Shown one piece after another: positions 55,354-64,000 of a DNA stretch of 64,000 nt. Position 1 is the first letter of the stretch. Every line of letters starts with the position of its first letter. The stretch is from NCBI GenBank assembly GCA_008711295.1, contig VUYV01000187.1:1813087-1877086 (forward strand), given 5' to 3'. The notes beneath the pieces are model-generated. The model had not been told where the DNA came from and ran no database searches. It saw nothing but the letters and a program-made list of their open reading frames with translations. This DNA is from Anarhynchus alexandrinus. Lineage: Eukaryota; Chordata; Aves; Charadriiformes; Charadriidae. A program made the position numbers and the translations under genes.

Positions 55354-56277
55354 GCAGGGTTGTGACGCTAACTGGGACCAGCTTGATGGCTCTATCAGCT
55401 TTCTGGTGTGTCCCCTATTTCTGTATGCGGTGGCTACAAAGGACAACGGGTGTGTAATGGACCCAGACTGGTAACACGCACTTAATGTCAATTCAGCATC
55501 CAAAAGCTGCAAATATGCTTTAAAAATATGAATTTTTATAAGAACAAAACTGGCAGAAAGATGGAGCGGAGGAAGAGCGTGTGAGCTCAGTTATGCTCTC
55601 CTCTTTTTTGCAAGGTCTGCGCTATTGCTACATGACCGTGTGTGTTAACCTCACTTTTAGCACTTACTGTCCCATCTTTGCATCCACCTCTGAGATCCGT
55701 GCCAAAGACAAATAACGGAATTCCAAGGGCAAAAATGGAAAAAAAAAAAAATTAGCACTTTCAGGTTTTTCTGCCATGACTGCAGTTAAGGATTAGGGTC
55801 TCAGGGTGGGAACTGGTATTCCTTAAGTTAAATAACTTAAATTTGCAAACTGGGGGTTCTCTGCCATGAAGCCCGTGTTGTCATGGCAGTGGGAAGCTGT
55901 TACGGGAGTCAGCACTATGAACTGGGTTGCCCAGATTCCGGGCTGCACTGTGAAGGCACCAAAACCTCGAGGGATGCATCCGGGAGCCCCAGACGTGGAG
56001 CTGTAATCTCCCTCCTCTTTTTCCCTCTTAAACGCAGGGTGCAATAATTATAGTATGCAACCTGTAGCTTTGTGTTGTGGCTTGGGCCACGCAATTCACA
56101 TAGTTTAGCATCTTTTTATGGTGACGGCAGGGTTGTGACGCTGACTGGGACCAGCTTGATGGCTCTATCAGCTTTCTGGTGTGTCCCCTATTTCTCTACG
56201 CGGTGGCTACAAAGGACGACCGGTGTGTAATGGACCCAGCCTGGTAACATGCACTTAATGTCAATTCAGCATCCAAA
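55354..56277. repeat. Dispersed 151-bp direct duplication
   Basis: Copy 1 is 55354-55504 and copy 2 is 56127-56277; both run from gcagggttgtgacgct to attcagcatccaaa with fewer than ten mismatches. The 622 bp between them show no gene. Copy 2 directly abuts the next CR1. Confidence 0.9.
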
Positions 56278-56289
56278 TGTCCTTGCTGA

Positions 56290-56860
56290 GCATTTGGGCC
56301 TCAACACCCAAGTTGACCATGAGGCAGCAATGTGTCCTTGTGGTTGAGAAGGTGAACAATGTCCTGGGCTGCACTGGGAGAAGCGTTGCCAACAGGTCAA
56401 GGAAGGGGATCCTTCCCCTCTGCTCAGCACCGATGAGGCCACACCTGGAGTACTGGGTCCAGTTTGGGGCTTCCCAGTACAAGAGAGACAAAGAGAGTCC
56501 AACAAAGGGCCATGAAGATGATGAAGGGAGTGGAGCATCTCCTATGAGGAACAGCTGAGAGAGCTGGGACTGTTCAGCCTGGAGAAGAGAAGACTCTGGG
56601 GGACTCTCATCAATGTCCATAAATGCATGAAGGGAGGGTACAAAGAAGACCAAGCCAGGATCTTCTCGGTGGTGTCCAGTGCCAGGACCAGAGGCCACGG
56701 GCACAAACTGAAACGGGAGGTTTCCTCTGAACATCAGGAAACGCTTTTTCACTATGAGTCTGATAAGCCCTGACACGGGTTGCCCAGAGAGCTGGTGGAG
56801 GCTCCATCCTTGGAGATACTCAAAATGGTCCTGGGCCAAGCCAAAGGGTCAATGGTTGAA
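56290..56860 (+). mobile_element. CR1 LINE fragment
   Basis: CR1 second-ORF tail (gaacaatgtcctgggctgca, ctggagtactgggtccagtt) and 3' region; the terminal repeats are lost. Confidence 0.85.
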
Positions 56861-57457
56861 GAGTGTGTCTTGAGGCAGGAGGGATGGTGGAAGGTGTTGC
56901 AACGGATCATCCTGAGGATGGGTTTAACCTGCTCCCGCTTGTGAACTGACTCGCTGACCTCTGGCTGATGCCCTCTGGCCATGGAGAGGGCACTGCTGTC
57001 TCATCTTTGTCTACTTAAAGTTGCTTTTCATTCCTTCTAAGAACTCAGGACAATCTCTACTCAGGTACGCTGGGGGTTGGGCTTTTATATTTCTGGTGCT
57101 CCTGCTCAAAAAATGTAAGTTTTAATAACAAACTGCTCTTGGTTTTCCTGGAGTTTTATTTTTCCTCTCTTAAAATGCAACGTGTGATCCAATGCCCACA
57201 GCTGGAGCACTGTGACAGGGACCTCCAGCCTGTTGGGCTTTTTAGAAACAAGAGCCCATCAGGCCATGCCTCATTAAGCTTTTTAATTTCTTTTTTCCCC
57301 CATCAACGTGTGTTGCAAAGATCTAAACCGCGGCTGTTCCGGGGTGGGTGTGCAAACACAGGCGCAGGGTCGGTGCCGGGGGACGCGCAGATGCGTCTCG
57401 CTGGGCATTTCCCTCTCGCCCTTCTCACTGCACCGCTCCAATGGGTGGCTCAATTCA
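56861..57457. other. Intergenic sequence, no gene recognised
   Basis: Nothing recognised on either strand. Confidence 0.5.
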
Positions 57458-57915
57458 TAGAATCGCCCAATGGTTTGGGTAGGAAGGGACCTTAAAGATC
57501 ATCCAGTCCAACCCCCTGACATGGGCAGGGACACCTCCCACCAGACCACGTTGCTCAGAGCCCCGTCCAACCTGGCCTTGAACACCTCCAGGGATGGGGC
57601 AGCCACAGCTTCTCGGGGCAACCTGGGCCAGGGGCTCACCACCCTCACAGGCAAGAATTTCTTCCTAATATCTCATCTCCATCTGCCCTCTTTCAGTGTC
57701 AAACTGTTCCCCCTCGTCCCATCGCTCCCCTCTCTGATCCAGAGTCCCTCCCCAGCTTTTCTGGAGCCCCTTTAGGCACTGGAAGGGGCTCGAAGATCTC
57801 AGTGGAGCCTTCTCCAGGCTGAACCCCCCCCAACTCTCCCAGCCTGTCCTCCCAGCAGAGGGGCTCCAGCCCTCGCACCATCTCGGTGGCCTCCTCTTCA
57901 CCCTGTTTTGCTAAA
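57458..57915 (-). mobile_element. CR1 LINE fragment
   Basis: Reversed CR1 terminus (atagaatcgcccaatggttt) through the 3' region to about 57915. Confidence 0.92.
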
Positions 57916-58916
57916 GCCTTCAAATAGTCCTTGCCTGGGCACAAGACCCACGCCCAGTGGAGCTACAAAGGGGTTTTCACTGGAATTAGGGTCAGAGGAT
58001 GCCACAAAATGGGGCTGTGAGGCACCTGCTGGGGCCACCTCTGGGTGCTCTCATGGGTCAGGCACTTGCTTTTCATTCCAACTTCATGGTTTATCACTGC
58101 ATAAAGTGAAAGATGTGGCATTAAACAACACGGTGGGTGTTTTGAAGGACCAGAGCAGCCATATGGCGTGACCATACCCATAGTGTGTAAAGGCTTTTAT
58201 TTCACTTTTTGCTTAGGATGAGGTTAATTGCAGGGATTAGTGCCACGCTTCCTCTGTGAACATCAGGTTAGGGAGGGTCGGCGTCAACCTGGAGCCAGCA
58301 TCAACCTGGAGCTGGTCTCCATGCCCCAGGGCATGGATAAAAAAGGGAAAGAGATTAAATGTGGCCACAGAGCCAAAGCCTAGAAAAGGAAAGGCAAAGT
58401 GCATCTGCCACGGATGTCCCACAGGACATGGGTTAGGGGACAGGCTGGCCCTTCCCATGGTAGGACTCCTTGTGTACTCAAGACTTGGTCTCTAGTGCCA
58501 CCAAGAAGCTTTGGCATGGGCTGCCACAGCAGAAGGCACAGGGCTGGCAGGGCCACCGAGGTGGGCAGCGCTGCCACAGGAGAAGGCACAGGGCTGGCAG
58601 GGCCACCGAGGTGGGCAGCATTGCCATGGCAGGAGGTGTAGGGCTGGGCAGGGCCACCAAGGAAGGCAGGGAAGGACCGTCGCTTCCAGAGGACGTGGGG
58701 GCAGCTGCGTCCCAGCTCTGCCTGCCCCCATCCCTCTGCGCCCAGCTTTGCTACTGGGACCTCAGGGAGCACTTCCAGTTTCTGCAGGGGGTCTCGGATC
58801 AGCACCGCCCAGCAGCAACGTCGTTAGAACCATCAATTCCCAATTAGTCACCTGGTCTTCAAAAGAGTTGGGGGGGAAAGCCGGTCCCTGGTGGGGGGGA
58901 CAAGCGGGGGACCCCC
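57916..58916 (-). other. Probable NAPRT 3' UTR and spacer
   Basis: The first AATAAA on the minus strand after the NAPRT stop codon is at 58196-58201, which would give a 3' UTR of about 0.7 kb. No other gene seen. Confidence 0.4.
58520..58669. repeat. Three 50-bp tandem repeats
   Basis: Units gctgccacag...gcagggccaccgaggtgggcagc; the first two are nearly identical and the third is diverged. It probably lies in the NAPRT 3' UTR. Confidence 0.88.
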
Positions 58917-61900
58917 TCACTGGCTGGCCTGCCGCAGCTCGGTGAGGAGACGGTGCAGCCTCTCCGTCACGGCCACCTGGCATGGGAGCAAGAGGGGACA
59001 ATGAGCGTGCGCTCCCTGGGGGTCAATGCCACCCCGTGTCCTACATCCACACACTGCTGTGGCTCCGTGGTGACCTTTGCCCAGGCCACCAGGGCCAGGC
59101 AGGGTTCCTGGGGGGTGTACCGATGGTGCCACTGACACGCGGTGGACGTACCGGATAGGGCTGTGGCTCGTGGAGCCGGCGGTGAGCGGGACTGAGCAGG
59201 CTGAGGGACGCCTGCGCATGGCTTCTCACCTCCAGTAGGGTGGGCAGCGGCTCACACACCTGTAGGATGGAGATGCATGACCATGTCTGTGTGGGGAGCC
59301 AGCCCCAATCCCCAGTGAGCCAGCTCCAGGCTGGACTCTGATGCCACCGTGTCCAGGGTGGCACTTGAGTTGTTGGGACAGGGGACAGACACAAAGAAAC
59401 GCTGGGGATTAACCCTTTGATTCTGCCATTACTGCGAAGACACCACCACCCTCGCTTGGTCCTTCACCCAACATTGGGGAGGACAATCCAGCACCAGAAG
59501 ACAGAGCCACCCCTGACCTGGCCATCTCTGAAGTACGTGCGATGGAGGGGCTCCACGGTGGTGGGCACGACCTTGCTGGTCTCACCAAGATGCCCCAGGA
59601 CACGAACCATCGTCTCCTGCCCCGCAGTGGGTGAGGGCTCCTCCTCCAGAGCCATGAGATCCATGAAGGGGTGACCTGAAGGGGTGCCAGGTTAGGGACC
59701 AGCGGGTGCATGGGACACCAGGGACAGGGTGATGGAGCACAGGGGCATAGGTCAATGGGGAGGACTGTAGCAGGGGGTGCCCCAACTCACCAGCAGCATC
59801 ATAGAGCCGATAGATCGTCTTAATCCCCGGGATCGTCATCTTCTCCTCATCTTCTGTGAGCTTCAGGCATGGGGAGCCATTGACCTCCACCAGCTGTAGG
59901 AGAAGGAGGTTACGGAGATGGGCACCTTATTTGTCACAGGCACCAGCTCACACTGGTGCTGAAGACCATACACAGCTCTGTGTCCCTGCATGATGGGGAG
60001 GCTGCTGATGCACCGCAAATCATAAAAAAACCTCAAACCACCCCAGAGTTAGACATCCTGCCTCTCCCTGCCTGCAAGCTTCTGGTTACAGCAGTCTCAT
60101 GACCATTATTTCCAAGAAGGACATATGTGGTGGGATTGAGTGCACCCCTCAGCAAGTCTGGAGATCACACCAAGCTGAGTGGTTCTGTTGATTCGCTTGA
60201 GGGATGGGATGCCATCCAGAGGGACCTGGACAGACTGGAGGAGTTGGACCCATGTGAACCTCATGAAGTTCAATAGAGCCAAGTGCAAGGTCCTGCAACT
60301 GAGTTGGGGCAATCCCCAGTATCAATACAGGCTGAGGGATGGGTGGAGAGCAGCCCTGCAGAGAAGAACTTGGGGGGTACTGGTGGATGATAAATGGGTC
60401 ACATGCTCTGGCAGCCCAGCAAGCCCCCGGCATCCCAGGCTGCATCCCCAGCAGCGTGGCCAGCAGGGCGAGGGGGGGATTGTGCCCCTCTGCTGCGCTC
60501 TGCTCTGCTCTGGGGAGACCCCCCTGCAGTGCTGCCTCCAGCTCGGGGGCCTCAGCACAGCAGAGACATGGCCCTGGTGGAGCGGGGCCAGAGGAGGCCC
60601 CCGAGATGCTGCGAGGGCTGGAGCCCCTCTGCTGGGAGGACAGGCTGGGAGAGTTGGGGAGGTTCAGCCTGGAGAAGAGAAGGCTCCGCGGAGACCTCAG
60701 AGGCCCTTCCAGTGCCTAAAGGGACTCCAGTAGAGCTGAGGAGGGACTCTGGATCAGGGAGGGGAGCCATGGGACGAGGGGGAACGGTTTTACACTGAAA
60801 GAGGGGAGATTTGGATCAGATATCAGGAAGAAATTCTTGGCTGTGTGGGTGGTGAACCCCTGGCGCAGGTTGCCCCGAGAAGCTGTGGCTGCCCCATCCC
60901 TGGAGGTGTTCAAGGCCAGGTTGGACGGGGCTCTGAGCAACCTGGTCTGGTGGGAGGTGTCCCTGCCCATGGCAGGGGGTGGGACCAGATGGCCTTTAAA
61001 GGTCCCTTCCCACCCAAACCATTCTGGGATTTGATGACGTTGGCCTCACAGCAGCGTCCCTTAGGGCCAGAGCCCCCTTTGCTACCTGTCCCCAGCTGTG
61101 AGAAGCCTGGGAGAAACCAGGGAGCCCCACACCCCCCACAAGCCACGCAGGGCAGAGAGCTGCCACCCCTACCTTGTAAACGCAGCCCAGCGACGGCTGC
61201 AGGGGACACGTCACCAGGTTCGTCCCCACCCCAATCATGTCGATCTCGCTCCCCTGGTGCAGCAGAGAAGACAGTGGCCATCAAGAGCCCACCCCTGCCA
61301 TGAGTTTTTTAAGCCCATGCCAAGACCAGAGCCATGGGGCGCATCGGAGGATGCTCCGCCTGAAGGTTCCTGGTGTCTGTCCGTCCATCCATCCATCCCA
61401 CCCAGAAGCCCAGCAACTCTTCTCCGTCCTCCCCCAGGGAGAAAGTCCCAGGGGACTCTCGGGTCCACCCCACGCACCCCAAACCTCAGCGGCGCCAGCG
61501 AAAGCCAAGGGGACGTCCCAGCCCCGACAGCAGCTCCCTCACCTTCCGGCTGAACTCCTCCAGGCTCTGCTCACTGATGTCGTTGCTGACGGCGATGGGG
61601 ATGGTCTCAAACCACGGCACCTGGAAGCTGGCGAAGGGCAGGGGAGGTGACGCAGGGTTTGGGGGGGGTGACACCCTCCCTGGCTCTGCTTTGCAGCACC
61701 CCCACTGAGCAGCGAGGTTGCCCACCCTGGCTGGACGAGGTGTCCAAGGTGGGGAAGCCGAGGAGTGGTGGCAGCCGACCCAGGCTCGGCGGGGGGAAAC
61801 TCACTGAGCACCGCAGGCTCGGAGCACTCGGCGGATCTCCTTGGACTGCTGGGCCAGGTCCCCGCTGTCCAGGCGCACCCCAATGGCCCGGTACCCCAAC

Positions 61901-63364
61901 TGGTGCAGGGCCAGCGCCACGGCGCAGAAATTCGGCAAGCCGCTCCTGGGACAAGCGAGGAGAGGGTTTAAGTGTCCCTTTGCCCGGTGGGACAGGGACC
62001 CAGAGCAGATCCAAGCCTTGCAAGCGGCAACAGCAAAGCACGGGGATGCTGCCAGGTGGAAATGTCCCTCCTTGAAGGCCACCAAGCAAGGAGGGACGCA
62101 GCCGCCCCCTCTGCTGCGGTGGCAAAGTTATCCCGGGGGAACCCGGTGTCCTCACCTCCTGACACAGTAGGTGTCCAGCAGCCCCTGGAAGTCCTGCGGG
62201 AAGGTGATGGCGTAGGACACGAAGGCGGCCAGCTCGCCCTGGTTCACCTTCTCAGGGGGCATCTGCAGCAGCTCACACACCCGCTGCAGCCACGACTCGG
62301 CCAGCGCCGGGAGGTCCACTGGTTCTCCTCCTTCCAGCGGTGTCACCTCCTGCTCGAGGGACATGGGCATTGCACCCCACGGCATCCTCCACCACTGTCG
62401 GAAGCGCAGCCATGGGGCCATCCCCATCCCCGTCCCCTCCCTGCGGTGATGCTCACCCGAGGCTGCACCTCCTCCAGCGAGGTGAAGGACATGATGAAGG
62501 AGTGGGCGATGGTGCCGCGCACTGGGATGCCGTAGAGTTTCCCCGCCAGGACGTTGCTGGTGCAGTCGAAGCCTGCAAGGAGGGATGGCAGAGTGGGGAC
62601 ACAGGTGACGGCGTGGCCGCAGTGCCGTGGGGCGCCGCGGGGCAGCACTCACCCCCGATGTAGGAGTACTTGGAGGCCGAAAGGGCACCGTCCGGCCCCT
62701 GAGCACGACGGAGCCCGATCTCCATCAGCTTCATGTCCGGGCCAGCAAGGAGTCGGAAGCGAGCGGCGTTGGTGGCAACCAGGCTGTGGAGAGGAAGGGA
62801 CAGGTGACACCAAGTCAGGCTGAACGTGGAGGAGCCAAGAGTGGAGGAACTTGAACATGGAGCCAGTGGACATCCAAGGGTGGAGGAGCTCCGGGACCTT
62901 CTTTGCTTGACCACAGCCAAGGTGCGGGGACAGGGCAGTGACTGCACACAGGGTTGGGGACACAGCAGGGACTGCACATGGGATTTGGCACAACAGAGGT
63001 GGACGTGGTCCCCAGCACTTGGGGTACCAGATCAGGACGTGTCCCTACCTGGCATAGTTGACCAGGCACAGCAACGTGCTCTCCAGCAGCTGCACCACCA
63101 GCAGCGGCCCCTTCACCTGCAGGAACGGGACCTGCGGGAACAGTTGGGTGGTGACATCCCCGTCCTCCCCAGGGACACGGGAGCCAATGTCCCCAAAGCC
63201 CCTCCGAAACAGGGGATGGGATTGCATGTGTCCCACCCTGGCGAAGACGACGGAGCCCTCCGGCACGGCGGACACTGTCACCTCCGAGGCGTCCAGGGTG
63301 GCCAGGTAATCGAAGAAGGCGTCCTCCGTGGTGGCGGGCAGGACGGAGCGCAGGTAGGCGACGT
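58917..63364 (-). CDS. NAPRT: NAPRT, last 12 coding exons (N-terminus off window)
   Basis: Nicotinate phosphoribosyltransferase makes nicotinate mononucleotide from nicotinic acid and PRPP, the first step of the cytosolic Preiss-Handler NAD pathway. Exons in coding order: 63237-63364, 63049-63131, 62653-62783, 62457-62572, 62156-62349, 61805-61945, 61543-61627, 61173-61253, 59791-59893, 59518-59675, 59152-59259, 58917-58976. Phases match throughout (1388 nt, about 462 residues). Landmarks: [47 protein letters not shown], the active-site block [21 protein letters not shown] and [15 protein letters not shown]. Human NAPRT has 538 residues, so roughly the first 85-90 residues lie beyond 64000. 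The frame is intact. TGA at 58919-58917. Confidence 0.96.
60155..61035 (+). mobile_element. CR1 LINE fragment in a NAPRT intron, about 0.9 kb
   Basis: Plus-oriented, so antisense to NAPRT. It starts in the conserved ORF tail (aagttcaatagagccaagtg) and ends ccattctgggatttgatga. It lies in the intron between exons 61173-61253 and 59791-59893. Confidence 0.93.
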
Positions 63365-63439
63365 CTGCGGGGACAGAGCGCAGCGGGTTGTCCCCTGAGC
63401 CACGGTCAGGCTGGAAAGACTGTGACACCCCTCCCCCCC

Positions 63440-64000
63440 GTGGCAGGGGCAGGTGACAGCTGGAGGGCAGGGGTGTCCCCAGCCCTTGGAGGGCACCGTG
63501 CCACCCCCCCAGGTCCCCTCTGAGGGACTGTCTATGGGAGCACTGGCATCCTGGAGGGTGTCCCAGTGTCCCTCAAGTTTCCCTGAGGGTTGTCCATGCC
63601 CATCCCCCCTCCCTGTGGCCCCCTGAAGGGTCTCCCTGTCCCTCAGATCCCTCTGAGGGATGTCCCTGTCCCCCTGTGAGCTGTCCCTGTCCCCTGCAGG
63701 CCCCCCTGAGGGGCTCCCCTGTCCCCAAGTCCCCCCAAGAGCTGTCCCTCTCCCCCACTGCAGGCCCCCTGTCCCCCAGGTCACCCTTAAGGGTCCCCCT
63801 GTTCCTCAGGTCCCTCTGAGGGATGTCCCTGTCCCCTCCACGTCCCCTTGTCCCACAGGTCACTCTGAGGGCTGCCTGTCTCCATCAGCCCCCCCCGTCC
63901 CCACCAGGCTCTCCTGAGGGATGTCCCTGTCCCCATCAAGTCCCCCAGTGAGCCGTCCCTGTACCCTGCAGGTCCCCCTGAGGGGTTCCCCTGTCCCCCC
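63440..64000. repeat. Minisatellite in the upstream NAPRT intron
   Basis: Units with ctgagggatgtccctgtccc and ctgaggggctcccctgtccc, period about 35-40 bp, running off the right edge. No NAPRT N-terminal exon is visible in it. Confidence 0.85.

Noticed and set aside
55354..56277. Direct repeats as LTRs of a tiny retroelement (TG...CA inside)
   Set aside because: Identity extends past the TG and CA ends, and there is no primer-binding site or polypurine tract.

Overview
The window looks like a vertebrate, almost certainly bird, genomic scaffold. At least eighteen CR1 LINE fragments are scattered through it in both orientations. Introns are compact (often 70-300 bp) with GT-AG borders, promoters are CpG-rich, and GC-rich minisatellites are common. 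Two N gaps (4858-5352 and 32541-32833) and five single N positions mark assembly joins. There is no sign of prokaryotic sequence.

Layout: (1) 1-5456, minus strand: the 5' part of ZC3H3 (exons 1 and 2), with the zinc-finger exons off the left edge. (2) About 5460-17600: a gene desert with a CpG promoter, a minisatellite split by a solo LTR, two CR1 copies and a second minisatellite. (3) 17670-36972, plus strand: a complete 32-coding-exon phospholipase C gamma gene encoding 1295 residues in one consistent frame, followed by a poly(A) signal. (4) 38160-39125: a 1 kb minisatellite. (5) 39180-54676, plus strand: a CYLD-like deubiquitinase gene with its own CpG promoter, one non-coding exon and 14 coding exons (787 residues). 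(6) 54677-58900: spacer with CR1 copies and a 151-bp duplication. (7) 58917-63364, minus strand: the last 12 exons of NAPRT, whose first exon(s) lie off the right edge.

The main biological point is the pair of genes between ZC3H3 and NAPRT. Mammals have GSDMD and MROH6 in that interval. Here it holds a PLC-gamma gene that does not fit simply as PLCG1 or PLCG2, with a PLCG1-like body and linker tyrosines but a PLCG2-like C-terminal tail, and a shortened relative of CYLD. Human PLCG2 and CYLD are both on 16q, PLCG1 is on 20q, and 8q, 16q and 20q belong to one set of whole-genome-duplication paralogous regions. I infer that these are two ancient ohnologues kept next to each other in this lineage and absent from the mammalian locus. 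Both proteins act in immune-receptor and ubiquitin signalling in their better-known relatives, but a functional link between these copies is only inference.

Exon borders were placed by eye from splice consensus, frame continuity and recalled family sequences. Every exon-to-exon phase in the three larger gene models is consistent.
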